Below are positions 1-8,989 of a DNA stretch of 64,000 nt, piece by piece. The stretch covers positions 47,339-111,338 of the forward strand of contig NZ_FOQM01000026.1 of the NCBI RefSeq assembly GCF_900113735.1, written 5' to 3'. A program made the position numbers and the translations under genes. Every line of letters begins with the position of its first letter. The first letter of the stretch is position 1. The DNA is from Bradyrhizobium sp. Gha. Its GTDB lineage: Bacteria; Pseudomonadota; Alphaproteobacteria; Rhizobiales; Xanthobacteraceae. A model generated the notes under the pieces. The model was not told where the DNA came from. It saw only the letters and a program-made list of their open reading frames with translations, and did no database searches.

Positions 1-318
1 GGCGAGCACGATGACGGTCAATCCGATCGGAATACCGATCGTCGTCACGCCGCCACCCAGCGGTATTCCCAGAAACTTGGGGGCGTAGGCCACCAGCAGG
101 ATGAAGCCGAAATAGACGACAAGCATAACCGCCGAGAGCAGCCAGCCCAGCGACGAACGTCGGCGCACCAGCTCCTGGTAATTCGGATCGCGTTCAATCT
201 TTTCGAGGTTGCTCACGTCGATGATCCCCTGGATGATCCTCTGAAATTTCTGCCACGGCGGCAGCCCCTTCTCTCGGGGAGCCGTCGCAGCCTGCACCGG
301 CTGCCGCACGAGCTCCAT
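1..318 (-). CDS. DUF485 family membrane protein (YjcH-like), 3' end cut by window edge
   Basis: The reading frame runs from an ATG at 318 off the left edge, giving 106 residues. After a hydrophilic N-terminus comes the DUF485 core: a short helix with NYQELVRRRSSLGW (about residues 50-63), then two hydrophobic segments, the first LLSAVMLVVYFGFILLVAY. DUF485 proteins are small inner-membrane proteins normally encoded just upstream of the acetate/solute permease ActP. On the minus strand that partner would lie to the left, outside the window. The roughly 45-residue N-terminal extension is longer than in the E. coli relative, so a later start is possible. Family assignment is firm; an acetate role is inferred from family context only. 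Confidence 0.85.
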   Translation of the reverse strand, partial: MELVRQPVQAATAPREKGLPPWQKFQRIIQGIIDVSNLEKIERDPNYQELVRRRSSLGWLLSAVMLVVYFGFILLVAYAPKFLGIPLGGGVTTIGIPIGLTVIVLA

Positions 319-468
319 GATCCAGATCAAGCGCGGTCGATCCCGTGCGAATGCGTCTGCAGGCGGAGCGTCGATCGGAAATATCCGCATCGGCAATGCG
401 GAAGCGCCCGCGCGCGAGCGCAGTGCTCAAATCGAAAAGCCGCAGCGTGTAAAATCAGATAATCGCGG

Positions 469-685
469 CTCGCTGAAGAAGCGCATCGCGGAAAGCCGAC
501 GCTGAGATCGCCCGCGTCACCGAGATCATCGCCAAGATCGACGCCGCGCTCGCCCTGCCGACGTCTTTACGCGCGATCCGAAACAGGCCGCGCAACTGTC
601 GAAGGCCGGCGCCAATGCCGCCGACGCGCTGGCACGTGCGGAGGAGCAATGGCGCGAGGCGAGCGCGCAGGTCGACGCCACTTGA
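469..685 (+). pseudogene. C-terminal fossil of an ABC-F ATPase, frameshifted
   Basis: Translation in shifting frames gives the coiled C-terminal tail typical of ABC-F translation-factor ATPases: LKKRIAES, then AEIARVTEIIAKIDAALALP, then VFTRDPKQAAQLSK and ADALARAEEQW, ending at TGA 683-685. Two frame breaks are needed: one extra base near 495-500 and one missing base near 558-562. No ATP-binding domain remains upstream, so only about 70 codons of a normal protein of over 500 residues survive. This is seen directly as frame changes; the family call rests on recognising the tail. It is a dead remnant, probably from deletion or rearrangement next to the DUF485 gene. Confidence 0.6.
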
Positions 686-730
686 CGCCGGATCAAGGCG
701 AGCGCGCAAACCGGACGAAGGTTTGGAAAG

Positions 731-1180
731 CTAACCCGGCCGGACGCTTGGTGGGCGCAAGTAGTAGATGTCCCACTCGGCTTCGTCCGTCTGCCTGAAG
801 CCGTGTCGCTGATAGAACCGGTTCGACTCGCTGCCACGTAACGCACCCACCCGGATGGAGACGCGGTGCGCATCGGCATCCGCGAAGATCTGCCGAAGCA
901 CCGCTGCTCCGATGCCTTTTCCCTGATGCTCGGGCACGATGTACAAATGGTCCAGCAGCCAGGGATCCTGCTGCGGACGAAGCGAGACAAAGCCCACTCT
1001 GACACCACCGGCCTCGATGAAGCGACAGAACGCCGGATCAAAGGACGTCAAGAAGCGATCCCGCGCGCGCCGAGGATCAAAACGTCCAGCGCGCTCCAGG
1101 CTCTCGTGCATTGCCGCTATGCGAATGGCGACCAGGACATCCGCATCCGACGGCGTGGTGGGCAGGAAAACCAGATTCAC
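731..1180 (-). CDS. GNAT family N-acetyltransferase
   Basis: A 149-residue protein from a GTG start at 1180. The frame is open much further upstream, but that part is antisense to the neighbouring lipoprotein gene and has no acetyltransferase features. The GNAT core is clear: a beta strand with DHLYIVPEHQGKGIGAAVL carries the acetyl-CoA pyrophosphate loop (Q-x-K-G-I-G), followed by SNRFYQRHGFRQ near the C-terminus. The substrate cannot be predicted. The gene stands alone between the ABC-F remnant and the lipoprotein gene, both of which are 40-50 bases away. The start is the main uncertainty. Confidence 0.8.
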   Translation of the reverse strand: MNLVFLPTTPSDADVLVAIRIAAMHESLERAGRFDPRRARDRFLTSFDPAFCRFIEAGGVRVGFVSLRPQQDPWLLDHLYIVPEHQGKGIGAAVLRQIFADADAHRVSIRVGALRGSESNRFYQRHGFRQTDEAEWDIYYLRPPSVRPG

Positions 1181-1221
1181 GCGAAAGCCTGATATGCCGC
1201 ATGCGAGACGGCGCGCGGCGC

Positions 1222-1761
1222 TTACGTCGCCGCCTTCTTCTTCTTGGCCTTCGGCTTCACCGGCTTCGCAACGACCGGCGGCTCCGGCGTGCCCTCGATC
1301 GCGGAGAGGCGCCCCGAAGTGAAGGTGTAGATGCCCGCGCGCGGACCCGTGGTCCAGGTGACTACCGCGACGCGCCGGCCGGCGCCGTCGCTGGAGAGGT
1401 TGACGTTCGAGGGCGCGCCGATGCCGCGCACCACGTCGCATTCGGTGTGGCCGAGCGCGACCGTGCCGCCCACGGGCGCCGGCGCCGTCGACGCATTGGC
1501 ATCGGCGGGACCAGGCGACGGTGCCATGCCCGGGCATGCACCGTCGGCGCTGACGAGATCCTCAGCCCCCACCGGCTTGTCGGGCGTCAGCGGCGGCGAC
1601 TCGATCGAGATGTTCTTGATGAACAGGCGGCTCGGCTTGTTGAACCACTCCGCGTCTTTGGCAGACGCCAGAAAATCGGTTCCGCCCGAGCAGCCCGCGA
1701 TCAGCGGCGCGACAGCGGTCAGCGCAACGATGAGCGACTTTGGAAGCTTTTGATGTCGCAC
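1222..1761 (-). CDS. Conserved hypothetical lipoprotein
   Basis: A 179-residue protein with a signal peptide ending in a lipobox (APLIAGC, cysteine near residue 24), so it is probably lipidated and held in the envelope. A central part contains ECDVVRGIGAPSNVNL, followed by a short beta-rich stretch (RVAVVTWTTGPRAGIYTFTS) resembling SmpA/BamE-like lipoproteins in which a genotype-dependent 'G-P-x' turn is followed by strands. The C-terminus is a lysine/alanine/proline tail. The BamE resemblance is only an impression and no function is assigned. The gene is transcribed in the same direction as holC and pepA upstream but 127 bases from holC. Confidence 0.75.
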   Translation of the reverse strand: MRHQKLPKSLIVALTAVAPLIAGCSGGTDFLASAKDAEWFNKPSRLFIKNISIESPPLTPDKPVGAEDLVSADGACPGMAPSPGPADANASTAPAPVGGTVALGHTECDVVRGIGAPSNVNLSSDGAGRRVAVVTWTTGPRAGIYTFTSGRLSAIEGTPEPPVVAKPVKPKAKKKKAAT

Positions 1762-1888
1762 GATAAACTAAAGTCCCCGCATGAAGGAGCAGCCCTAAGC
1801 GATTGTACCAACATCACTTTGCGGCACGAAGGTGGCCGAAACCAATCTGCCCGAGAAAGTCCAAATTATCATTAATTGCGAGCGGCCG

Positions 1889-2341
1889 CTAATTCCGCCG
1901 CTGCCACCGGCCCCGTTCGTCAGCCTGCCAATAGGTGACCTCAAATCCCCGCGTCTTGCAATCCGTCCAGGTGCTGCGGGCGGCAGCAAGCGCGTCCGGA
2001 TCATCGCCGTCGAACAGCAGCACCATGCGCTCGTAGCGGTCCGCGTCCTCGGGCAACGCGGCGTTGTCGACCAGGAAACGAACGTTGGCGCCGTTCGGGT
2101 TGTCCGCCTCGACCGCCAGCACGATCGGCTGCTCGGCCACATCGTTCACGCGCCATGTCGCGTGCGGCAAAAAGGAATCGTCGCGATAGGTCCACAGATG
2201 AGCGTCGAGCGCATCGGCGCGCTCCGGTGACGTCGACTGCACCACGACGCGCCAGCCGCGCTCGAGCGATTTCTCGAGAAGCGGCGGCAACACGTTCTCA
2301 ACCGTCATGTTTTGCAGATGGTAGAACAAAACTTCAGTCAT
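1889..2341 (-). CDS. holC: DNA polymerase III chi subunit
   Basis: A 150-residue protein matching HolC in length and pattern: TEVLFYHLQ at the N-terminus, LPPLLEKSLERGWRVVV, a DDSFLPH motif, and PIVLAVEADNPNGANVRFLVD in the middle. Chi is part of the clamp-loader complex and links it to single-stranded DNA-binding protein at the replication fork. The gene follows pepA by only six bases, the common pepA-holC order in alphaproteobacteria, so the two are probably co-transcribed. The C-terminus has the usual rhizobial DCKTRGFEVTYWQ-type ending. Confidence 0.92.
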   Translation of the reverse strand: MTEVLFYHLQNMTVENVLPPLLEKSLERGWRVVVQSTSPERADALDAHLWTYRDDSFLPHATWRVNDVAEQPIVLAVEADNPNGANVRFLVDNAALPEDADRYERMVLLFDGDDPDALAAARSTWTDCKTRGFEVTYWQADERGRWQRRN

Positions 2342-2347
2342 CTCACG

Positions 2348-3847
2348 TCATTTGCGCTCGTAGTGATCTGCCACCAGACGATCGAGCAGCCGGACGCCGT
2401 AGCCGGACCCCCAGCTCTGGTTGATGTCGGTCTTGGGAGCGCCCATCGCGGTGCCGGCGATGTCGAGATGCGCCCAGGGCGTGCCGTCGACGAAGCGCTG
2501 CAGGAATTGCGCCGCGGTGATCGAGCCGCCGTGGCGGCCACCGGTGTTCTTCATGTCTGCGAACTGGGAATCGATCAGCTTGTCGTATTCGGGGCCGAGC
2601 GGCAGGCGCCAGACCTTCTCTCCGCTCTCGATGCCGGCCGCGTGCAGCCGCTCGGCAAGCTCGTCATTGTTGGAGAACATGCCGGCATGATCGGTGCCGA
2701 GCGCGACCACGATCGCGCCGGTCAGCGTCGCCAGATCCACCATGAATTTCGGCTTGGTCTTCTTGGCCACGTACCAGAGCACGTCGGCCAGCACGAGCCG
2801 GCCTTCCGCGTCGGTGTTGATGATCTCGATGGTCTGTCCCGACATCGAGGTGACGATGTCGCCGGGCCGCTGCGCGTTGCCATCGGGCATGTTCTCGACG
2901 AGGCCGATGGCGCCTACCACATTGACCTTGGCCTTGCGCGCCGCGAGTGCGTGCATCAGGCCGACGACACAGGCCGCACCGCCCATGTCGCCCTTCATGT
3001 CCTCCATGCTGCCGGCCGGCTTGATCGAGATGCCGCCCGTGTCGAAGCAGACGCCCTTGCCGACGAAAGCCACAGGGGCCTCGCCTTTCCTGCCGCCGTC
3101 CCAGCGCATGATCACGGTGCGGCTCGGCCGTGCAGAGCCCTGGCCGACGCCGAGCAGCGCGCCCATGCCGAGTTTCTGCATCGCCTTGACGTCGAGCACC
3201 TCGATTCTGACGCCGAGCTTGCGCAGCAGACTGGCGCGGCGCGCGAATTCCTCGGGGAAGAGCACGTTCGGCGGCTCGTTGACGAGATCGCGCGCGATGA
3301 TGACGCCGTCGACGACCGCACCGGCCGACGCAAAAGCCTTCTTGGCCGCAGCCGCATCGCCCACCGCGAGCGAGACTTCGGCGCGCAAAGCGCCCTCCTC
3401 GCCGTCCTTCTTCCTGGTCTTGTAGCGGTCGAACTTGTAGGCGCGCAAGCGAAGGCCCGAGGCAATCGCGACCGCCTGCTCGCAGCTCATGGCGCCGTCA
3501 GGAAGCTCGGCCATGATGGTCATGGTCGCGGAGCCCGCCTTCAGCTTGCTGGCCGCCATGCCGCCGAATTTGAGGAAATCGTTAGTTTTGAGGCCTGAAG
3601 GCTTCCCGGTCCCGATCACGATGAGGCGCTCGGCCTTCAAGCCTTCGGGGGCCAGAATGTCCAGCGCTACGCCGCTTTTGCCTTTGAAAGATGCGGCCGA
3701 CGCCGCCCTCTTCATGAGTTCGTTCGCGCCGCCAAGCGCCTTGGCCGTCGCCGGCCCGACCTTCAGAGCCTCGTCACAGAACACGACCAGGATGCCACGG
3801 GCGGCGGAAGCCAACGGGACAAAGCCGACCTTGACGGCATCGGACAT
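2348..3847 (-). CDS. pepA: Leucyl aminopeptidase (M17 family)
   Basis: A 499-residue cytosolic metallo-aminopeptidase that removes N-terminal residues from peptides. The start at 3847 is chosen because GGAG lies seven bases upstream; an open frame continues further but has no family similarity. Metal ligands and active site are present: GKGVCFDTGGISIKP with GDMGGAA, and the M17 signature NTDAEGRL about two thirds along. The N-terminal domain matches the usual M17 macro-like fold by length. It lies head to head with lptF across a 332-base gap and is followed closely by holC. Confidence 0.95.
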   Translation of the reverse strand: MSDAVKVGFVPLASAARGILVVFCDEALKVGPATAKALGGANELMKRAASAASFKGKSGVALDILAPEGLKAERLIVIGTGKPSGLKTNDFLKFGGMAASKLKAGSATMTIMAELPDGAMSCEQAVAIASGLRLRAYKFDRYKTRKKDGEEGALRAEVSLAVGDAAAAKKAFASAGAVVDGVIIARDLVNEPPNVLFPEEFARRASLLRKLGVRIEVLDVKAMQKLGMGALLGVGQGSARPSRTVIMRWDGGRKGEAPVAFVGKGVCFDTGGISIKPAGSMEDMKGDMGGAACVVGLMHALAARKAKVNVVGAIGLVENMPDGNAQRPGDIVTSMSGQTIEIINTDAEGRLVLADVLWYVAKKTKPKFMVDLATLTGAIVVALGTDHAGMFSNNDELAERLHAAGIESGEKVWRLPLGPEYDKLIDSQFADMKNTGGRHGGSITAAQFLQRFVDGTPWAHLDIAGTAMGAPKTDINQSWGSGYGVRLLDRLVADHYERK

Positions 3848-4179
3848 GGGTAACTCCTCAAAAACGTGCAGCTTTTGCCGATCACCGGTCGGCCAAAGGC
3901 GGAACCTGAACGGCGATTCACTTGTGGTTGTCCCACTATGGGCGAGAAGCCGGGTCGATGCCAAGCACCGCCCGTGGCCGGGAATCCACATCGAAGGAAT
4001 TATTAACCATATATTGACGGTGCCACGTGTCAGCCATTTTGTTGACGGATCAAAGGGATGGTAGTGAGAGTAAGCGGCCGGACGGTGGTTGGCCGACCTT
4101 GGGGATCCCTGTCAGGGATTGGTCGGACAGCTGGAGTTCCGGTGCACGTTGGGGCTTTGGTGGGTTCGTGCGGTAGCGC
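3848..4179. other. Divergent intergenic region pepA/lptF
   Basis: 332 bases between two divergent operons, so promoters for both should lie here. Two TTGACG hexamers occur on the plus strand (about 4014 and 4041), but neither is followed by a convincing -10 at the right distance. No RNA gene or repeat was seen. Confidence 0.5.
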
Positions 4180-5349
4180 ATGGGGTCGATCGACAGGTAT
4201 ATTTTCCGCACGACGCTGGCGTCGTTTGCGCTCGTCTTGGTCAGCCTCACCGGCGTGATCTGGATTACGCAGGCATTGCGCGGCATCGACCTGATGACGA
4301 GCCAGGGTCAGACCATCTTGACCTTCCTCGGCATCACCAGCCTCGTGATTCCGGCGCTCGTGCTGATCATCTCGCCGATCGCGCTGATGATCGCGATCTC
4401 GCACACGCTGAACAAGCTCGCGACCGACTCCGAAATCATCGTGATGAATGCCGCCGGCCTGTCGCCGTTCCGGCTGTTCTATCCGTTCTTCTGTGCAACC
4501 TGCGTCGTGGCGCTGCTGGTCGCCTTCATCGCGGCCTACCTCGCTCCCGACGGCATGCGGCGGATCAAGCAATGGGACGCGGAGATCACCGCCGATGTGC
4601 TCACCAACGTCCTGCAGCCGGGACGCTTCGCCCAGCTCGACAAGAACCTCACGATCCGGATTCGTGAGCGGCTGCCCGGCGGCATCCTCGCCGGCATCTT
4701 CATCGACGATCGCCGCGATCCGAATGAGCGCGTCTCGATCGTCGCCGAGCACGGCGAGGTCGTGAAGAACGAGAACGGATCGTTTCTGGTGCTGAAGGAC
4801 GGCAATCTCCAGCGTTTCGAAGTCGGCAAGCGCGACCCCGCGCTGGTGGCCTTCGGCCGCTACGGATTCGACATGTCGAAGTTCGGCAACCAGGGCCATG
4901 ACGTCGCCCTCGGCATTCGCGAGCGATATCTCTGGGAGCTGTTCTCGCCGTCCGAGGACGATCCGGTCTACCAGCAGATACCCGGGCAGTTCCGTTCGGC
5001 GCTGCATGACAGCCTGCTGGCCCCGATCTACCCGTTCGCGTTTGCGGCGCTGACCTTCGCCTTCCTCGGCGCGCCGCGCACCACGCGTCAGAGCCGCAAT
5101 TTCTCGATCGGCTCCTCGATCCTCGCCGTGTTCGGCCTGCGCATGGCCGGCTTCGCCTGCTCGGTGATGGCTGTCAAATCGCCGGCCCCGGTGCTGGCCC
5201 AATACGCGATGGTTTTCGGCGCGATCGGCGTCGGCATGTGGATGATCATCGGCGGCATCGTGGTCGAGCCGCCGCCCGGGCTCATGGAAGCCATCAACAG
5301 GTCGAACGCGCGCATCGCGCGGCTGTTCGGACGGCCGGCCACCGCATGA
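4180..5349 (+). CDS. lptF: LPS export ABC transporter permease LptF
   Basis: A 389-residue inner-membrane protein of the LptF/LptG family. The N-terminus has IDRYIFRTTLASF, then transmembrane segments (ALVLVSLTGVIWITQAL, SLVIPALVLIISPIALMIAI) and the coupling-helix region around NAAGLSPFRLF. The middle is a large periplasmic jellyroll domain, and three more membrane helices close the protein. With LptG and the ATPase LptB (not in this window) it extracts LPS from the inner membrane and feeds the Lpt bridge. The ribosome binding site is weak. Its stop overlaps the lptG start by four bases (ATGA), a sign of translational coupling. Confidence 0.95.
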   Translation: MGSIDRYIFRTTLASFALVLVSLTGVIWITQALRGIDLMTSQGQTILTFLGITSLVIPALVLIISPIALMIAISHTLNKLATDSEIIVMNAAGLSPFRLFYPFFCATCVVALLVAFIAAYLAPDGMRRIKQWDAEITADVLTNVLQPGRFAQLDKNLTIRIRERLPGGILAGIFIDDRRDPNERVSIVAEHGEVVKNENGSFLVLKDGNLQRFEVGKRDPALVAFGRYGFDMSKFGNQGHDVALGIRERYLWELFSPSEDDPVYQQIPGQFRSALHDSLLAPIYPFAFAALTFAFLGAPRTTRQSRNFSIGSSILAVFGLRMAGFACSVMAVKSPAPVLAQYAMVFGAIGVGMWMIIGGIVVEPPPGLMEAINRSNARIARLFGRPATA

Positions 5350-6443
5350 GCATGCTCACCAATACACTCGGGCGCTATTTCGCCGGCCGCTTCGTCGTCG
5401 CGGCGCTCGGCGTGTTCGCGAGCATTTTCCTGCTGCTGGTGCTGGTCGACTACATCGAGATGGTGCGCAAGACCTCAGGGCTCGCCTCTGCCTCCGCGAT
5501 CATGGTGGCCGAGACTTCGCTGTTCCGGGTGCCGCAGCTGCTGGAGAAGCTGACACCGTTCTGCATGCTGATCGGCGCCATGATCTGCTATCTCGACCTG
5601 TCCCGCCGCCTCGAGCTCGTGGTCGCGCGCGCCGCCGGCATCTCAGCCTGGCAAATTATCGCGCCCGCGCTCGGCAGCGCGCTCGTGATCGGCGTGCTCG
5701 CCACCGTCGCCTACAATCCGACCTCGGCGAATCTGCGTGAGATCTCCAAGCGCATGGAAGCCGAGCTGTTCGGCTCGGCGCCCGGCGGCGGCATCCAGGA
5801 CGCCTCCGGCTTCTGGCTCAACCAGGTGACCAGCGACGGCCAGACCATCATCAATGCGGCGCGCAGCGAGCAACAGGGCGTCCGCCTGACTGGACTCACG
5901 CTGTTCCGGTTTGACACGGAGCAGCACTTCAAGGAGCGGATCGAGGCACGCGAGGCGACGCTGGAGACCGGTCACTGGCTGTTCAAGGGCGTGCGCCGTT
6001 TTTCGCTGGGCTCCCCGCCGGTCGACCAGGCCAGCCTGGAGATTCCGACGACGTTGACCGAGGCGCAGGTCCGCAACAGCTTTTCCACACCCGAGACTGT
6101 GTCCTTTTGGCAACTACCGAGCTACATCAGTTCATCCGAGAGCTCAGGGTTCGCGACAGCCGGATATCGACTCCAGTATCACAAGCTACTGGCACAGCCG
6201 TTTTTGCTCGCCGCCATGGTGATGCTCGCGGCCTCCGTGTCGTTGCGCTTCTTCCGGATGGGTGGCGTACAGAAGATGGTTTTGAGTGGCGTGGGCGCAG
6301 GCTTTCTGCTCTACGTTCTGTCGAAAGTGACTGAAGACTTGAGCAAGGCTGAGTTGATGCATCCGATCGCTGCGGCGTGGTTGCCCGTAGTGGTGGGCGG
6401 CCTCACCGGCTTTTTGGCCTTGCTGTACCAGGAGGACGGTTAG
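5346..6443 (+). CDS. lptG: LPS export ABC transporter permease LptG
   Basis: A 365-residue partner of LptF with the same six-helix plus periplasmic domain layout. The N-terminus reads TLGRYFAGRFVVAALGVFASIF, the coupling region has ELVVARAAGISAWQI, and the C-terminus holds helices PFLLAAMVMLAASVSLRFF and a GVGAGFLLYVLSKV stretch typical of LptG. The start at 5346 is chosen for the ATGA overlap with lptF and because the usual LptG N-terminus begins there. The open frame before it is an extension inside lptF. The last base of its stop codon is the first base of the lptD GTG start. Confidence 0.95.
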   Translation: MSMLTNTLGRYFAGRFVVAALGVFASIFLLLVLVDYIEMVRKTSGLASASAIMVAETSLFRVPQLLEKLTPFCMLIGAMICYLDLSRRLELVVARAAGISAWQIIAPALGSALVIGVLATVAYNPTSANLREISKRMEAELFGSAPGGGIQDASGFWLNQVTSDGQTIINAARSEQQGVRLTGLTLFRFDTEQHFKERIEAREATLETGHWLFKGVRRFSLGSPPVDQASLEIPTTLTEAQVRNSFSTPETVSFWQLPSYISSSESSGFATAGYRLQYHKLLAQPFLLAAMVMLAASVSLRFFRMGGVQKMVLSGVGAGFLLYVLSKVTEDLSKAELMHPIAAAWLPVVVGGLTGFLALLYQEDG

Positions 6444-8935
6444 TGACTGCCGTCCATCGAGGACCTGTTTCTCGTTTGACGCGGCGCACCGCAGTGCGCG
6501 CGAACGGGGTCCGCTTGTCCATTCGCGGGCTGCTGATGGCCGTCGCCGCCGTGACATCGCTCGGCGCGCTGATGGATGTTGCCGCCGTGGCGCCTGCCAG
6601 CGCCCAGAGCTTCACCTACAATCCGCTGCCGCCACGTCCGAAGCCGCCGAAGGCCGCAAATGACGGGCAAATGCTCGTGCAGGCGACCGAGGTCGACTAC
6701 GACTACAACAATTCGCGCGTCTCCGCGGTCGGCAACGTTCAGCTGTTCTACAACGGCACCAGCGTCGAGGCTGACCGGGTCATCTACGACCAGAAGACCA
6801 AGCGGCTGCATGCCGAGGGCAACATCCGCATGACGGATGCCGACGGCAAGATCACCTATGCCGAGATCATGGATCTCTCTGACGATTACCGCGATGGTTT
6901 CGTCGATTCGCTGCGCGTGGACACCGCCGACCAGACCCGCATGGCCGCGACCCGCGCCGACCGCTCCTCCGGCAATTACACGGTGTTCGAGAACGGCGTC
7001 TACACGGCCTGCGCGCCCTGTAAGGACGATCCGAAGAAGCCCCCGCTCTGGCAGGTCAAGGGTGCCCGCATCATCCACGACCAGCAGGAGAAGATGTTGT
7101 ATTTCGAGACGGCGCAGCTGGAATTCTACGGCGTGCCGCTCGCCTACATGCCCTATTTCTCGACGCCCGACCCGACGGTGAAGCGCAAGACCGGCTTCCT
7201 GATGCCGGGCTTCACCTCGAACACGCCGTTCGGCTACGGCGTCGAGGTCCCGTTCTATTGGGCGATCGCGCCCGACATGGACGCAACCTTCAACCCGCGC
7301 ATCACGTCCCGGCAAGGCGTGCTGTTCCAGGCCGAGTTCCGCCAGCGCCTGTTGGACGGCGCCTACCAGGTTCGCGTCTACGGCATCGACCAGCTCGACC
7401 CAGGCGCGCTCGCCGGTCAACCCGGCGACCGTCAGTTCCGCGGTGCCATCGACACCAAGGGTCAGTTTGCGCTGAATGACAAATGGGTCTGGGGTTGGGA
7501 CGGCGTCCTGATGTCCGACTACTACTTCTTCTCGGACTATCGGTTGTCGCAGTACCGCGATCCGCTGGGCTCGTTCCTGTATCTGCCGACCGATGCGCTG
7601 TCGCAGCTCTATCTGACCGGGGTCGGCAATCGCAGCTTCTTCGACGCGCGCACGATGTACTGGCTGAGCTACTCGGGCAACCAGCAGCAGGTCCCGGTCG
7701 TCTATCCCGTCATCGACTACTCGAACGTGCTGAACTATCCGGTCTTCGGCGGCGAGTTCAGCTACAAGACGAACTTCGTCAACCTGACGCGTAACGACGC
7801 GGCGTTCGATCCGATCACGACGACGGCCAACACCTCAGGCCTCTGCGCGATCGCCTCGGCCGACCCCGCCGCACGCAGCATGCCGAATGGATGTCTTCTG
7901 CGCGGTGTCCCCGGCACCTACACCCGCCTGACCGCGGAGGCGCAGTGGCGCAAGTCCTACACCGATCCGTTCGGCGAGATCTGGACACCGTTCGCGATCC
8001 TGCGCGCCGACGCGATCAACGCTGACATTTCCAACCAGCCGGGCGTGTCGAACTACCTCCCCGTCGGCGACACCCAGGCGTTCCGCCTGATGCCGACCGT
8101 CGGCCTCGAGTACCGCTATCCCTTCATCAACGTCCAACCCTGGGGCTCGACCACGATCGAGCCGATCGCGCAGGTCATCATCCGCCCGAACGAGTCCTAT
8201 GCCGGCAAGCTTCCGAACGAGGATGCGCAGAGCATGGTGTTCGACACCTCGAACCTGTTCAACGTCGACAAGTTCTCCGGCTATGACCGCGTCGAGGGCG
8301 GTGGCCGCGCCAATGTCGGCGTGCAGGCGACCACGCAGTTCGACAGAGGCGGCGCCGTCAAGGTGCTGTTCGGCCAGTCCTACCAGCTGTTCGGGATGAA
8401 CTCCTACGCGGTCCAGGACACCATCAACACGGGCCTGGATTCCGGCCTGGACAAGCCGCGCTCCGACTATGTCGCGAGCGCCGCTTACTCGCCCAACAGC
8501 ACCTACACATTCAGTGTCCGCTCCCGCATGGACGAGCAGACCTGGAACATCCAGCGATTCGAGGCGGAAGGCCGCGCCAACTTCAATCGTTGGTCGGTCA
8601 GCATGATGTACGGCAATTACGCGCCGCAGCCGGAGCTCGGCTATTTGACGCGCCGCGAGGGCATCCTGACCTCGGGCTCGATCAAGGTCGCGACCAACTG
8701 GGTGGTGACGGGCTCGGCTCGCTGGGATCTCGAGGCCAACAAGATCAACCAATATGTGCTCGGCGCGGGCTATGTCGACGATTGCTTTGTGCTCGGCGTC
8801 AACTATGTAACCTCGTATAGCTATTCTGCGGGCTCGGCGCCGCCGGTGCTGAACCACGCGTTCATGTTCCAGATCGGCCTGCGCACGATCGCGACCTCGT
8901 CGACCACCAGCAGTCCCGGCGGCGGCCTCCAGTGA
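6443..8935 (+). CDS. lptD: LPS assembly outer membrane protein LptD
   Basis: About 830 residues. GTG at 6443 is preferred: GGAGG sits at 6431-6435 and the codon overlaps the lptG stop. A signal peptide ends near VAPASAQS. Next comes an OstA/LptA-like jellyroll (MLVQATEVDYDYNN, VEADRVIYD, HAEGNIRMTD), then the LptD beta-barrel. CAPCKDDPKKPPLW is the cysteine motif seen in LptD proteins, and YFSTPDPTVKRKTGFLMPGF is the conserved start of the barrel. LptD forms the outer-membrane translocon that inserts LPS with LptE. It needs SurA-type chaperones for folding, and one is encoded next. Confidence 0.95.
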   Translation: MTAVHRGPVSRLTRRTAVRANGVRLSIRGLLMAVAAVTSLGALMDVAAVAPASAQSFTYNPLPPRPKPPKAANDGQMLVQATEVDYDYNNSRVSAVGNVQLFYNGTSVEADRVIYDQKTKRLHAEGNIRMTDADGKITYAEIMDLSDDYRDGFVDSLRVDTADQTRMAATRADRSSGNYTVFENGVYTACAPCKDDPKKPPLWQVKGARIIHDQQEKMLYFETAQLEFYGVPLAYMPYFSTPDPTVKRKTGFLMPGFTSNTPFGYGVEVPFYWAIAPDMDATFNPRITSRQGVLFQAEFRQRLLDGAYQVRVYGIDQLDPGALAGQPGDRQFRGAIDTKGQFALNDKWVWGWDGVLMSDYYFFSDYRLSQYRDPLGSFLYLPTDALSQLYLTGVGNRSFFDARTMYWLSYSGNQQQVPVVYPVIDYSNVLNYPVFGGEFSYKTNFVNLTRNDAAFDPITTTANTSGLCAIASADPAARSMPNGCLLRGVPGTYTRLTAEAQWRKSYTDPFGEIWTPFAILRADAINADISNQPGVSNYLPVGDTQAFRLMPTVGLEYRYPFINVQPWGSTTIEPIAQVIIRPNESYAGKLPNEDAQSMVFDTSNLFNVDKFSGYDRVEGGGRANVGVQATTQFDRGGAVKVLFGQSYQLFGMNSYAVQDTINTGLDSGLDKPRSDYVASAAYSPNSTYTFSVRSRMDEQTWNIQRFEAEGRANFNRWSVSMMYGNYAPQPELGYLTRREGILTSGSIKVATNWVVTGSARWDLEANKINQYVLGAGYVDDCFVLGVNYVTSYSYSAGSAPPVLNHAFMFQIGLRTIATSSTTSSPGGGLQ

Positions 8936-8989
8936 TCGGTCTGAATGTGCCGGTTGCCTGTTCCCAATCGCAGGATCATCCAGGCTGAT

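Noticed and set aside
4030..5202. A 390-codon minus-strand frame opposite lptF
   Set aside because: Charged low-complexity shadow; lptF has the membrane topology and operon overlap.
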